Below are positions 37,070 through 50,977 of a stretch of 64,000 nucleotides of DNA, piece by piece (within the stretch, counting starts at the first letter, position 1; each line of letters opens with the position of its first letter). The position numbers and the translations under genes were made by a program. Under the pieces are notes generated by a model. The model searched no databases. It saw nothing but the letters and a program-made list of their open reading frames with translations, and had not been told where the DNA came from. The stretch is from Paralvinella palmiformis (lineage: Eukaryota; Annelida; Polychaeta; Terebellida; Alvinellidae). Location of the stretch: assembly GCA_025642065.1 (NCBI GenBank), contig JAODUP010000120.1, forward strand, positions 404,501 to 468,500, written 5' to 3'.

Positions 37070-40000
37070 ATGGACAATCCTATTGGATCCGGACTCCGTG
37101 GAGTGATGTCATCCATGTGTACCTCATCTGTTATTATCGCACCAGATAGCATGTCATCTCAGGAGTCTTCCCAGTCCAGCTGTGGTGCTGGACAAACTAC
37201 TCAGCTGATGGAACCAATGGTTGAAGGCCCAGTGTCAGGTTCAAGTGATGAGAAAGAAGTGCAAAGTAAAGCAGCATTCACTGTAGACACATCAAAAATA
37301 TCAACAGTACCATCCTCAGAACAGGCTGATGAACTACGTGACCTTGGCTTGGTTGTCTTCAATCAGAATGAGTTTGAAGAAGGTAATGGTTTGGTAGTTT
37401 TCTGTTTAAGATAGCAAACATTTGTTACGGTGTGTGGGTTCTGCATTGGCTGCATATGAATATCTTAATTTATTGGTTTATGTCATCTTGTAGGAGTACT
37501 GGCTCAAGTGGATGAGGCTATGGCTGCGCAGGAGAGGGAGAGGATAATTAAAATGACAGAAAAAGAGATGAAATGTTTATCTGACGATCTCAGGTGTGTA
37601 AAATATCATTAATTTAATACTGAAACAAATTTCGATGGCTGCCCTAATGACAAATTCCAAGAAATAGGCTAGCAGCGTTAAGATGCGAGTTTTTGGCAGT
37701 GATTTATCACAGATCTAATGGCAATGTCAATATGCTAGGCCGAGTGACTGAATGAGTTCCCTCAAGAATGCCTCATTTTAAATTCTTTTCTTCAGCCAGT
37801 ATACCTCAAACAGATCCTACAAACCTTTGCATAAATTGGATGGACCCAGTCTTCTATTTTATCTTGGAGGGAACAGTGTTATGTCAGACTTTAATTAGTT
37901 AACCTTCTTATACATTATAATAGTGCTGTCACTCAGGAGCTGCAGAGTACGGAGAAGATAATATCCATGTTAAAGCCAGAAGCAACTAGAAGTAAAGAAA
38001 CAGAACGACAACTTAGAACAGTCCTACAACAAAAACAGTTAAAGGTACATTATTGTCATGTGACAAAAAGTATCTGTATTTAAATACTTCCACAAAGTAA
38101 CTAATTTTTTAATGGCTTTAAAAATTGTTTCAAGTATTTGTCTGAAAATTTTGCCATTGAATTTGTTGTATCAGGTTTATTCCATAAAGAATTTAAATCT
38201 TTAACCGCACATGATGAAATCTGTGAACATATATCATATATGAAACGTAGATTTATCCATACTAATTTATTCTTGATCTAGTTGAAGCAGGTGAAGAGAG
38301 TAAAGGCAAGGATGACATTACTTTGTGCAAGATTAAATGGTGACCTTGATGACTGGGGTTCAACCATAAATGAACAGAGTGGTAATAATAAATTGACATT
38401 ATTTAAACTGTACTAGATTACTGTAATCCTTTCAATAATTGTAGTATTTCTTTACGTAGTTAATTAAATTTTACTGATTGCCTTTGAAAATAAACATTTG
38501 TCTTTGTTGCTGAGTGCAGAATCCAGTGATGGAAGTAGGCTGATCCTGGAACAGACATTGTCTGCTAGTGCTGAGACTGAACAGGAACGCATGATTCGTT
38601 TTGGAGAGATGACCCCATTTGGTACCGTTGTGTCATCCAGTAATGCTCTAGTACCTGAAGCTCATGTGGAGAAGCCGGCACCCACATTAAAGTGTGATGT
38701 GTCACTGTTTGACGACTACTTGTGTAATGAGCAGCAGAAGTCTATGGCGAGAATCAAAAGCAAAACAACAAAACTTAAGTCTTCCAATCGGGAAAGGAAT
38801 ACATCATCTAGTAGCGACAAACAACTTGTGACCCCCGTTGACAGTAAAAATGGCAAACAAAAAAAGTTCAAACATCCAAATGGTGATCATCATGAAGGCT
38901 CAAATACTGACATATTTTTACATGATGGAAAAAGTAGACATCCAAAACATCAGGACGATAAAAGGCTTCATGTATCAGGAAAGCAATCCTGTACTGATCC
39001 TGGTAGTAAACATTTTAATTTAAAAGCAAAGAAACCTAAACTGAAGCATAATTTATCACAAGATGGCAGCATTGAAAAAGTTGATGGTGATAATACAGAT
39101 GAAGCTTTTTCATACAAAACAGATGAAGAATACATACCAGATGAAGAAGTGGATGGTGAAGAAGATGACTTGAATCTTGGTAATTATGCAAGTAATAGGT
39201 GGTTTGTAGAAGGCATTGATAACATCTAGCAATAGTTCCGTTATTCATTTGTTAATAATTGAATGGCTATAAATGCATATGGAAGGCCTTGGCCATCTGT
39301 GTAATATTTATGTAGATCTGGAAATGGTGTGTACTTAAAGATGTCCTTCGCACGACCGGGAAATATTTCGACTAGATGCCATGAATTTGAATTGGAGTTG
39401 TTCGTGTTACAGATATTTCAGTTCATAGAAAAATAAAGAAGCAACAATGTTCTACATCCTTGTCTGATGGTGAAGTGCATGTTGATGCTGCTGCTGTACA
39501 GAACAAAAGGCAGAAGAAACGTCTAGTGTGCCACCGTAGTAAGGATGATGGTAGTGTTGTGGCTTATTGCAAAAGGCTGAAGTAAGTACTCTATCTATGT
39601 GACCTTTATGGTATGATTGATGTTCTGGATAGCATTTACAAGACTGTATCAAGTTATTAGGTTCCAAATGATCCATCAATACACTGCTATATTTCAGTTA
39701 ATGACATCATTATTGATTATAATAGATTTCATTTGTCAGTTAACCAGTTCCTCATATCTATAGTCATCACTTGTATAACATGTTGCTGAATGTTGCTGTT
39801 TTAATGTTAAGGCATGCTGCTAAAGAGAAGCTGCTGAAAAAACAACGTAGATTAGTTGCTGGACAGGAGGTCAGTGAGAGTGATAGCGACATGGAACTTG
39901 GAGAAGGATTCAGGGTTCCTGGAAGTCTGTGGAATAAACTTTATAGGTTTGTGTAGTAATATATATATTGCTTCTGATGCAGCACAAGTGTAGATATCGC

Positions 40001-43000
40001 TTAAATGGTAAATTATGTGGTTTTCATATTTAATTTGTAGCATTTGTGTGCGACTTTATTCGGGGTTTATTTATTTGTTCACTTTGATTAACCATACAGA
40101 CAATCTGTAGCTATATTTGGAATCATTTTGTGGGCATCTTGACATTATTCCAACATCCTAGAGCATGTCATATAGGAATTTGTATTAATAACAGAAGATG
40201 ATAGTCTGATGACATTAGCATATCTGTCTGCTTCAACTCTTCTTCCTCTATCAGACATGAAGCCTCTTCAGTACAAATGTTTTTTTTATCAAGAAGATGC
40301 CATTTTTCTCTATCAAATACACATTTAGAGTTAAGTGACACACATAAAGGCCAATAGAAATCGCTAAAAAGTGTTCGGTTAGCTAAGATTCTCAAACCTG
40401 AAACCTTCGTATTAGCATGTGCTCACTCTACCAACTCAACTACAGCAGCGGTATGTTTTACAGTCGAGTCAAACCGATAAGCATTGCGTGGATGGTGGCG
40501 TTACTCGTGTCCGTGTTGTTTCTTTAGGTATCAGAAAACAGGTGTCCGTTGGCTGTATGAGTTACACTGTCAGCAAGCTGGTGGCATCATTGGGGATGAA
40601 ATGGGCTTGGGAAAGACAATACAAATGATAGCCTTTTTAGCTGGTCTAAAGTACAGCAAACTCCGAGATAAAGGCCATCACTCCAAGTATGTAGTTTGCG
40701 CGTGTGTGCAGCTATATCTGTGTTGTTAGTCGTTTTCATAATATATTGTGTTCATGAATTAGACTTGTTTCCCTAAAAGTCTGTTCTTGTCTTGTTATTA
40801 CCAGTATTTGCATGCTAATAAAGTTTCTTTTATGAGATTTTGTTGTGATTCTAATTATAGTATCAGTTATAGGTATATTATTTTTCAGTTCAGTTACATT
40901 GATCCATTACAATTTGAAGTATATCCTAATTATTTTAAGCCTGTTGTTATTTTAGATTCCAAATTTCAGTTGTATCTAGATGCCTAAATTAATTTCAGCC
41001 CTGGCTGTGATTGATTGTCAATTGCCATTTGGTTTATATGTTATCTAATGAAGTAAGATGACACAGTGACCTCGTATAAACTTTATTGTTATTCAGACGA
41101 AGATGGTGTGATTGAATGATAATTGTACTTATAATATTAATAATGTAAGATACCCTAATATTACAATCCATTTTACAGATATCAGTAATATTATCAATAA
41201 TTCAACACTTGCCAATCCTTGATACATTCTCAAGATCGTGTTTAGAATGCGTTTTTCTTTTTCTTCTGGTGTACATGAATTGTTACATTTCCAGATTTTG
41301 TGGTTTAGGGCCAACAATCATCATAACTCCAGCTACTGTTATGCACCAGTGGGTGAAGGAGTTCCACACTTGGTGGCCATTATTTAGAGTGGCTGTGTTA
41401 CACGCATCAGGCAGCTATACATCTTCTGATGTACGTCTACGATTAAAACAATTACTATTTAGCTTCCTCTTTGTTAGTTTTTTTTCATCTGAGTAGAATG
41501 GAATTTATTGTAACTTTAAAATCGTAATTGTTCACCAACAAATTACAGCTTTGACTGTGTGAATGATGAATTTCAATTATCTGAACTGTTTTGTAACATT
41601 AGCAAGTATTTGTTATTGTACAATCTCTGCAGTAATGAGGACTGGTTCTAATTATAGTTTTTTTTATGATAATTTCTAATATTCTGTCATGTTATACCAT
41701 AACTATAATCGGTAATCCAATTTTTTTTCTAAAACCAAAAGTTGTTTATTCAACAATTCTGTTTTCAGGAATCTCTTGTTGAGAGTATTGTTAGAAGCAA
41801 TGGTGTTTTGATTACTGGTTATAATGCATTGGTTCTGAGACAGGATGTAATCCTGAGGTATGACTGGCATTATGTCATTCTGGATGAAGGTCACAAGATC
41901 AGAAATCCTGATGCAAAGGTCACAGTTGCTGCAAAAACGGTCAGTAATCCTTCCACGTTTAAAGTATACTGGTATATGTAAATATGTTCCTGTTGTTAGC
42001 ATGCTTGAGAATCTGTCCCATCTATGACTGCATATTCACAGATGTGTAGTTCATGTTATATCTTGGAGAGACAAACCATGTGATTTAGCAATGCTTCATC
42101 CGAATGATATGATACTGTATTAATACTAGATGGGCTGACATTTTCTCATAACAGTAATGTTGTTGGAATATGTGGGTTTGATTATACTCTTAGTTCCATA
42201 GTGTAAGAATTACCTAGAAAAGAACACATGCCTTTTGTCGAATATTCACTTAGATATCTAAGTGAATATTCGACAAAAAACATGTGTGCAATGACAATAG
42301 AAACTTCCCTCCCAGGTAAAATTCTGTGTATATGACATCTCTCAATATTAATACAATTATACCTTCAGCATAAATGTTTTTCAATAATATAAGGTACATG
42401 TAAATAGAAAAAAAGTTGGTTTCATGAGGCAAAATTTATCTTGTATTAATGACTGCGCTGATCAATTTATAAGGTGCAACAAACCTTATCCATATATGAG
42501 TCTACTAATTTATCATGAATAATTAAGAATATCATACCTTGATAAGTTTCCATTACGAAGAGAGTCGAAGTTGCTTTATAAGGGGCCCTCTGGATGTCAG
42601 TGTAGCTAGTTGTATACCCAAGTAGTCTGTTGTGATACATTTGTAACGTTTTTCTCCCCAATAACTCCCATCTTCTGGATTTAACTACTCATCTGACCAT
42701 CCTTCCTTCCAGTTTAGGACAAGTCACAGGATCATCCTCTCAGGCTCACCAATGCAGAATAATCTCAAAGAACTGTGGTCTCTGTTTGATTTTGTGTTTC
42801 CTGGGAAGCTCGGTACGCTGCCGGATTTTATGTCTCATTTCTCTGTGCCAATTGTTCAAGGTGGTTATGCTAATGCCACCGATATACAGGTAATTAGTTC
42901 TCAACCAGCAAGACATTTAGTCGAATGTATGTTGGAAATATTCCGTGTTGTGTGTTATAATAGATTTTATTTCTGCGTCATTGAGTTTTGAAGTGTGCTA

Positions 43001-46000
43001 CCTATGCTTTATGTTGAACATCTTCAGGTGCGTACTGCCTATAAGTGTGCATGTGTCCTGCGTGACACCATTAATCCATATCTGCTGCGAAGAATGAAAG
43101 CTGATGTACAAAATAGCTTACAGCTTCCTGACAAGAATGAACAGGTATTTGAAGTTGATTTTATACTACAAATCATGAAACCTATAGCAATTAATATGTT
43201 TATAGCACGTAATAAGATAAGTAGCTTTCTTAGAGCATTTTAGCCACAAACAGATTTCTTCAAACAGTACCACTCGGGTGCCGCTGTGGTCTAGTTGGTA
43301 GCATGTTGGACCGCAGATTACTACCACCTGAGTTCGAATCTCAGAGTGGGCATATCTGAAGGGTGTTTCATTTTTGACTTCAATTCATTACCTTTAGAGG
43401 TCGCTCGACCCATTTAACCTACCATGTGCACAAAAGAGGCTGTAAAACATCAATCATTATCTTCATCAAGCAGTACCTCTCCTTTAGTTTTGATAAAATT
43501 TGATTCAAGTCTTTATCATAATCTTTTCTTCATACTATTTATGATATCTAGTTCTAAGAGGCATTTAACTGATTATTTTTCTCACTTTTAGGTACTATTC
43601 TGCCGTCTTACTGACCATCAAAAGGAGGTTTACATAGAATATTTACAGTCTAGAGAGTGTAAACAGATTCTAGATGGAAAATATATGGTAAGCTGTAAAC
43701 ACTTAGTTATAATGGTTTGTGACAATATAATTTGAATTTAGGAGTTTATAATAGCTCTCTTGAGTGTTATATCATGGGGCCGTGATTTAACACATTAATT
43801 TGGATACCATCTGTAGTCACAAGCAGCCAATTACGTTTTATTGTGAGCTGAACTTAGTGACTAGGGTACTAAGACAACCAACCTATTATAGAAATTTTGT
43901 CTGTTGGTGTCATAATTAAGCTTGCTGTTGATTGGGCCAAGGGTCTTGTGAATGATGCTGTCTTCTCCATGCTGCCTGATCTACAACATTAAACTAGTTG
44001 ACACGGCGTCTCCTTGGATATTTTGTAACTCAGTCAACAATACATAACTGATCCCAGTGGATGAACAGAAGGAACCAGGTGTTATCACTGATTTCCTTTG
44101 GTGGTTATACTCTCCGATGTATTTGGGTGTGTCCAGAGATGACACAGAGAAATACCTTCTGTTTGTGGCATTGTCACTGGTGCCTTCATTTCATGTGTTT
44201 AGTTTTACCCACTCATTAATCGAGCTCCAAAAGGCAGTAGATGTAATAACAAAGGACATTGGATGATTATGATCTGCATTAATCTCTAATAATACCAAAA
44301 CCCATTCATTTTTCATTTGGATTATCATTTCTGGACACAGATATATAAATTAGATTCTCTTGATAAAATTAATTGCCTTAATGTTTCCTTTTTACTATTG
44401 GAAAGCAAATGTATGGGTACCTTTCATGTACAGAAACACCTAAGCCTCCAATATATACAAGTTCTTATTTTGGTTAAGCACTAATTTGTTTTTCACAAAC
44501 TGGTAATATTCTTGCGTAAGATATTATGTTTAATTATTGTTTAGGTTTTTCCTGGATTGATTTCGCTGAGGAAGATCTGTAACCATCCAGATCTTTGTAC
44601 GGGTGGTCCAAAGGTGTTCAATCCAGAGATGGATACTAGTGAAGACAAGTCTGTCCATTATGGATACTGGAAGAGATCTGGAAAGATGATTGTCATCGAG
44701 TCTTTGTTAAAGCTATGGAAGAAACAACGACATCGGGTGTTGTTGTTTTCACAGAGTAAACAGGTAAGGATATGAATTTTATTTCTATCATTATTTTATA
44801 AATATTTTTTCTGATGTTACGTTGTTAATGTCAATTATAGTTTTATTGTATCATCTGATGTTATTAATATGATTTCTTATGCTGTTTATTAATATTTCTT
44901 GCAACATTCTATTAAAATTATTGTGTGATGGATTAATGATTGAAAATTTCTGTTACCTGAGATTATAGAACTTAAAATAAAGGTTGTTCTTCTGAATGAT
45001 GATATTGTATTCTTCTGAAATATGACTACTCTAGTAGTCATTAGTAAGTTGGCTATTTCAACCTGACTAGAAAAGAGGCTGCTGAATCAAAAAGTTATTT
45101 TTATGCACAAAAATGGAGGAGAGTGATAAAAACATTGTTTTCATTGTTGTCATCAGAGATCTCAGACAGTGGGTTATCTCATTGGATGAGATCTTATCTC
45201 TTATACAATGAGCTATCTCGCTGGGTTCCAAACAGTGGAAACATTGTTTTAAGAAAATAACTATGACTGCATTAATACCTGTGTTTCCATTTGATCCCTA
45301 GATGTTGGATATACTGGAGAGATTTGTTCAGGACAAGGAGTACACTTATCAACGTATGGATGGTGGAACAGCAATTGGATCCCGACTAGCTTTGATTGAA
45401 CAGTTTAATCAGGTAGCATGTGTGTGTGTGTGTCTGTGGACTATAATGAGGATATTCAAAGATGCTGACAATACCAAAATGCACACAGATTTGTGCTTAA
45501 GTCTCTGTATAGGTCAGTACATTGTACATTTTGTATTCAAGACATCCAGAGCAGATAGGTTTCGATGTTGAACTATTTCTAACTTTCACTGACTTGCCAA
45601 AACGCTGACTGTTGTATTGTTTTTATTCTGGTGTAAACACGTTCCAAACCTGATCGATCACTTTTGTGGCTTCATATTTATTAGTAATTTGATTATTAAT
45701 ATTAGATTGGTTTCTTCCATTTTTATTATCTATTTCGTAACAAATCAACTGTGACCACTGGACAAGGTGTCACCTGATTGTGAGATTGATCTGATTTTGG
45801 ATTAGTTTAATGTCTTCTTATTATGCTCAAAACAGATGTCATAAACCCTTTCTTAGCTTCCAAGTCTTGTCGTCAATTGTTGAAAAAATCTAACTGTTAC
45901 TTATGCAGGTGACTTTCATATTTCAAAATTTTAGAGTACAGTCATATGAAAGTTCTCTTAGTGGCTGTGTGACAAAAGGAAGTGTAATACTGTAATCAGT

Positions 46001-49000
46001 TATTTGATCAATTAGCAATTTATTTTACATCTTAACTGCTATTTATCTCTTACACTTAACAGGATAGCTCCATATACGTGTTCCTTCTAACGACACGAGT
46101 TGGGGGACTTGGAGTCAACCTAACCGGTGCTAATCGCGTTATTATCTTTGATCCTGACTGGAATCCATCAACGGACACTCAGGCGAGGGAGAGGGCATGG
46201 AGGATTGGCCAGAAACGACAAGTAACTATCTATAGGTTGCTCACTACTGGTACTATTGAAGAGAAAATCTATCACAGGTTGGTAAATAGTTATTTCTCTA
46301 CTTAGGTTAAAACATTTACATTGCATTTAGATTTTTTATTCAGTAATGCTGGAATTAAATATTTATGGTCGTATCAAATATATTCATTCAGGTTATGTGT
46401 GATGCCACAAATCAAATGATTTGTCAGTTATTGATTCTGAAATGTTCCAGTTTCTTACTAATTATTGCTGTTTGCTACACAGACAGATATTCAAGCAGTT
46501 TCTCACAAATCGGGTGTTGAAGGATCCAAAACAGCGACGCTTCTTCAAGAGCAATGATCTTTATGACTTGTTCACACTGAATGACGACAGTGCCGGAGCC
46601 ACAACCGAAACAAGTGACATATTTGCTGGAACTGGATCCGAGGTCGCAGTCAAGCTTAACGCAGCAGGTAAAGCTAAACAGGGTGTGAATAAGAAAACAA
46701 AGCATGCAAATCGTTTCGACATTCTCCACAAGAAGATTGGCGGCAGTGGCGTTGATCCGGATGACTTGACGGCAGACGATCAGCAAGGAGGCACGGACAC
46801 TGGCAGCAATGGTGACTCTAGCACGGATAAACAACTAAATAAATTACGTGAAATGGCGAAGACATTGAGTATGAAGATAATCAGCTTGGAGTCGGATGGC
46901 ATCCATTGTGCTGACGACAAGAACCCGTCGGTAGTCACGGAGAAGACGACTGTGGATGAGAGGAGCAGACACGGTATTAACTACGAGAAGCTGAAACACA
47001 GAAAACGTCGGAAACATAAGAAGCATAAAAAGAAAGATTCATGTGAGAAATCTTTTTTTTTTTTAAATTCACTTTATCATGGTTGATTCAGAAAGACGTT
47101 AACTTCTTTAAAAAACGGGATTTTTTATGACATTGGTCTTTTAGAATATTTTCATAAAACTGTTTATATTTAAGAAATAAATTGTTCATTTAGTAAATGC
47201 ATTATCGATTTTGTTTATATGCATTATCTGATGTTAGATTTAACCGAAAGTGTTGATAGCGGACATTTTCTTTATAACTTGCAGATTTAGACGGGGAGAA
47301 GATTTCATATCTTGATTCGTGTGATGTCTATCACCAGAATTCAGACCAAGATGCTAAAACAAATGATGAATATGTGTTAGAAAAACTTTTCAAAAACAAA
47401 GGTCAGCCAGGTTTTCTTCCTTAAAGTGATTTAAATGTCTTGAGGTTCTCACTGAGGGATTATATCAGCTTAATATAGATTTATGCATGTCTTATTCATT
47501 AACCATACAGCTCTGACCTAATGTATGCAGAATTTGACAAAACTGTTTAGGTGAACTGATTTCATTTATTCTAAAAATAACTCGTAGCATGCACGTGAGT
47601 ACAGTCACCATAATATACATTTGGCGTCTCCAGGTCTGCACAGTGCGCTACATCATGATAAGATCATGATGTGCTCAGATCCGGACTATGCTTTGGTTGA
47701 GAGCGAGGCTGAGCGTGTAGCGAAGGAAGCTGCTTTGGCTCTGAAGAGATCCCGTTCTCAATGCTACAGGGCCAATACAGGCATACCCACATGGACAGGA
47801 CAAAGTGGAGTAGCTACATCCAGGTATGACAGAAAATGAATTCATTTAAAATTGGTAATTGCCAGGTATTGGTCTGTTTGTCACTATTTGTCTTCGCACT
47901 TCAATAGTTTTGGTGTAAAGGAAATATTAAAGATCAGGAATTGATAAATTGTGTTTCTGCCAAAATGAAACCATGATTAACATGATATGTTCATAATATC
48001 AGTATTGCTGAGGATAATTAAATTCTAGATCAGTTAGTTCCACCTTCATAAATTGACTTACACCCCATGTAACGTTCACGTACTTGATCTGGAAATTACA
48101 TTCCTGCATTAGAGTTGTGCATGCATGCATCTGGATGCACACACACACACACACACATATTACAATCCAGTTTAACTAATGGTATAAAACACATATAATC
48201 ATATATTTATTTTCCAGGCCAAGGTTTGGACAAAAAAAGAAGCCATGTTTGCTTTCCGGCAATGTCTGTAGCAGTCCAGCATCACCCGCTGTAAGGAATA
48301 AACATGTTTAAATCTAAATAAATATTAAGCGGCATTATTGTGAAATGTGGCAGACAGTTATCCTATACAGTAATCTCCAAGAAGTTTATTTTATTACGTT
48401 TTACGTGATTTGTAGAAATCTACTCATATTTTTTATCACACAACAAACTAATGAAAGCTGTTAATAGGTTCAGTTAGGCTCTTCATACTCTAAACTGAAA
48501 CATTTGTTTCATATTCTAAAACTTATCATTATGCAACATATTATTAGGTGTGTCATCATAATGTTGGCCTGTCTACATTAAATTTTTCCATAATTATATT
48601 TCATTAAAAAACTAGAAGCTGGCTTTAAAAATTTACATATTTAAGAACCACTTCAAGTAATACCAGGGGGTCATTTTTTAAAACACTTTTTAATGCACAT
48701 TTATGTTATTACAGAAAAAGATCAAGACCACAACGGAGACATCTCACTTTGATGGGAAAGTTGCTGGCAGTAGCATGACGGCTACTTCTGAAGCAAACGT
48801 GATGTCATCTGATGACTTACTGGCTCGAATGAAGAAGCGAAATATGATGTTAAAGTCCGGCGTCGAAAGACGCATCGATGACGAGGATGGTCTGCCGATG
48901 TTGGTGAATACAGACCTCTCTCCTGACGACACAGAGTTGATTACTGACATCAGGAACACAGTAGCATTCTGTTGCTGTGTTGATGGCCAAGCCACCACTC

Positions 49001-49137
49001 AAGAGCTGCTCGACAGATTTGGCTCCAAAGTCAGTCCTGAGGAGTCTGTGAAGTTTAAGGCCATGCTACGGAGTATCTGCAATTTTGACAAATCAAATGA
49101 TATTGGTGTTTGGAAACTAAAGCCTGAATTTAGATGA
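37070..49137 (+). CDS. ERCC6: DNA excision repair protein ERCC-6 / CSB (SNF2 ATPase)
   Basis: SWI2/SNF2 translocase that recognises stalled RNA polymerase II and starts transcription-coupled nucleotide excision repair in the nucleus (family knowledge). I joined 21 exons: 37070-37382, 37494-37593, 37924-38044, 38282-38381, 38520-39179, 39413-39581, 39812-39946, 40528-40686, 41295-41430, 41769-41939, 42713-42889, 43028-43144, 43592-43687, 44545-44763, 45302-45412, 46063-46277, 46483-47042, 47285-47401, 47634-47823, 48218-48290, 48715-49137. All are GT-AG with consistent phases and give 1453 residues (human about 1493). Visible are an N-terminal coiled region, MTPFGT near 240, an acidic run near 420, motif I DEMGLGKT at about 556-563, DEGH at about 670-673, [14 protein letters not shown] after 753 minus the lobe offset (exon 11), motif V-VI ending [14 protein letters not shown] at about 968-981, and the conserved GVPTWTG-like (GIPTWTG) and C-terminal winged-helix/ubiquitin-binding region ending WKLKPEFR. 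No piggyBac insertion like the primate PGBD3 one is seen. Confidence 0.96.
42224..42287. repeat. perfect 46 bp palindrome with extended fold-back arms
   Basis: 42233-42278 is its own reverse complement with no spacer, centred on AGAT|ATCT at 42255/42256, with arms of 23 bp from TTTTGTCG to the centre. After a 2 bp mismatch on each side the symmetry resumes as ACACATG (42224-42230) and CATGTGT (42281-42287). Weaker symmetry may extend further, with AGAATTACCT on the left and AGGTAAAATTCT on the right. It sits in ERCC6 intron 41940-42712. It is probably a fold-back element remnant. Confidence 0.9.
43277..43470 (+). mobile_element. full-length tRNA-headed SINE, family 1
   Basis: The head carries A-box-like TGGTCTAGTTGGTAGCA and B-box GAGTTCGAATCTC, as in a tRNA-derived RNA polymerase III promoter. 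The body has GCATATCTGAAGGGTGTTTC, a CGCTCGACCCATTTAACC block, ATGTGCACAAAAG and a CAATCATTATC tail. Imperfect flanking repeats (CTTCAAACAGTACC before, ATCAAGCAGTACC after) look like a target-site duplication. It lies in the ERCC6 intron between exons 43144 and 43592. The head cannot be a working tRNA because its cloverleaf pairing is degraded. Confidence 0.85.
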
Positions 49138-49519
49138 TGCTGGCACGAGCATGTGTGTATGCGTTGTCCAGAAATGTAATCATGCCTCTCATGCATTCAT
49201 GCAACTCAGATGATTAAAATTCTCAGGGTTTCACTACTAGGTTCAATTCTGTGCTGAATTGTTTTAAAAATAATTAAAGTGTTGTTCACTCAGGTCTTGG
49301 CTATATCTATTTAAATTGTGTGTGTCTTGTGCTGTTTTTCCTTATGTTTATTTATATTAATAATTTCTTGAGATAAATCATCTTGATTATTACTTGTTTT
49401 CATCATGTTTTGTTTTGTCCTACGTTTTTCTATAAACCTTGTTTAGAAATGGTTAACTATCTCTTGTGTGCACTTGTACGCAAACCTGGTGTGATTATCC
49501 ATGCACACACATACGCACA

Positions 49520-49662
49520 AATAAATATACAACCTTCTTAATTACGTGCATAATTTGCTATCAACCCACATTGTTATTGTGCATCGAGTGTGATTGAGCC
49601 TTCATTAACAATACAAGATAAACACAATCTTCTCAGCTTTAAACAAATTTTAGTTTAATAAA
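49520..49662 (+). terminator. ERCC6 polyadenylation signal candidates
   Basis: Two canonical AATAAA hexamers follow the stop codon, at 49520-49525 (383 bp after) and 49657-49662 (520 bp after). Which one is used cannot be told from sequence. Confidence 0.5.
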
Positions 49663-50194
49663 GGTTTTGACTCAAAATCTCTATTTGTCTAGTTTAATTA
49701 TGTACATATGAATACTTAGAAAGACTTATTACATTTACATATGTTATAATTAATTTAGAGTTAAGTGATATAATTATATATATATATTGGTGTATATATA
49801 ATATATATTATAGTTACTTTCTTGAAGTAAATTTGGTTACAATTATGGTAAGTAAAATTAAAGCAATTAATTACAAGTTATTTGATTTATTTTATAAACA
49901 TATTCTTAATTAAAACAAACAACAAAGTTAGCATAATTTAAAATCTTGAAAATATATACACTATAAGTACAACTGACCCTCAACAAATAGACAACATTGT
50001 TGAATTTACAAAAGTGACTAGGAAGATGATGGAGGAATACATTATACAGGTGTAGGTGTTTCCACAGCAGTCACCTGTCCAGCAATCAAATATCCAGCTG
50101 TATATACATCAGCTGTTAGAAATAAATAAGTCGTAAACAGATATCGGGTCAATAAGCAATTTTGGAATTGCTTATTTAAAACAATTGGAATTGA
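49663..50194. other. intergenic, nothing recognised
   Basis: AT-rich sequence with a short (TA)n stretch near 49780. No coding exon or identifiable element was found. Confidence 0.4.
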
Positions 50195-50440
50195 AGTTTA
50201 CTACCAAAAAATTAAATCCACAAATTAATTTACCATTTAATTTTTTTATTCAGGAGTATTTCTTTTGTGATAATCCTACTTGGAGTATAAACTACCCGGA
50301 GTAGGTATTTGGAGTACCTACTCGTGGTAAAAAGTAAGATGTAAAAAAGAATAGGTAAAAAAATCGAGTTGGAATTGATAAATTTGATGTGGAAATATGA
50401 ATTGATTGGAAATGACAAAAGTGGAATTGACCCCATGTCT
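50195..50440 (+). repeat. dispersed repeat, copy paired with 29870-30060
   Basis: Same order of blocks as the copy at 29870: ATTAAATCCACAAATTAATT, GATAATCCTACTTGGAGTAT, AACTACCCGGAGTA, TGGTAAAAAGTA, then TTGGAATTG words and GGAATTGACCCCATGTCTG. This copy is longer by internal insertions. Confidence 0.65.
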
Positions 50441-50479
50441 GAGTCATAAGCTGTAATATTAGAGCTGAGTCAAACTAAT

Positions 50480-50624
50480 TTGAGTTGTTTACCCTCATTA
50501 CTGGTCACATCTAGCACGTGTGGTGGCTCCGATTCGTTTACCAAGGGAAACGAGCATAGACCGGATTTGAACTGATAACCTGGAGATTTCCAGTGCTCTA
50601 ACCACTGCGCCATCGGAATGGCCT
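50480..50624 (-). mobile_element. tRNA-headed SINE, family 2
   Basis: On the minus strand it starts ATGGCGCAGTGGTTAGAGCA (A box) and has CAGTTCAAATCCGG (B box) about 35 nt later. A tail follows with TTTCCCTTGGTAAACG, CACGTGCTAGATGTGACCAG and TAATGAGGGTAAACAA. The body is unlike the family-1 SINE. It has a clear tRNA origin, but no full acceptor stem, so it is not a tRNA gene. Confidence 0.75.
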
Positions 50625-50977
50625 GTAATGACGTTATATATGTAAGAATTAAGGGTGTTCTATTTCGGTGGCTTAATAAAACAGGCAATAAAATAGCAAC
50701 ATATTTAGATTCACTATTATCGTCATACGCCATGATTATACCAAGTGGATTTTTGTTAGTTAAGGTCCAGCTGTCAATCATCAAGTGAATTAATTTTAGG
50801 AATCATACACAATCAACTGAGGTGTTCACTTCATTACAATTAATAATTACTGCATTAGCTTCTCTGTAATAACAACTGGTTGTGTTAGCTAGTTCAGTAT
50901 TACTGCAAGTTTAACTGTTATTTGAGGGGTAAAAAACTTAATTTGTTTTATGCTTGATTGATTGGTATCTTTCGTTT

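Noticed and set aside
43277..43350. tRNA gene
   Set aside because: A-box and B-box words are present, but the acceptor and anticodon stems do not pair and the sequence continues into a SINE body shared with other copies. The same holds for 50978 and 50624(-).
37383..49137. piggyBac insertion in ERCC6 introns, as in primate PGBD3
   Set aside because: No transposase-like frame or TTAA-flanked insertion was seen in the corresponding introns.
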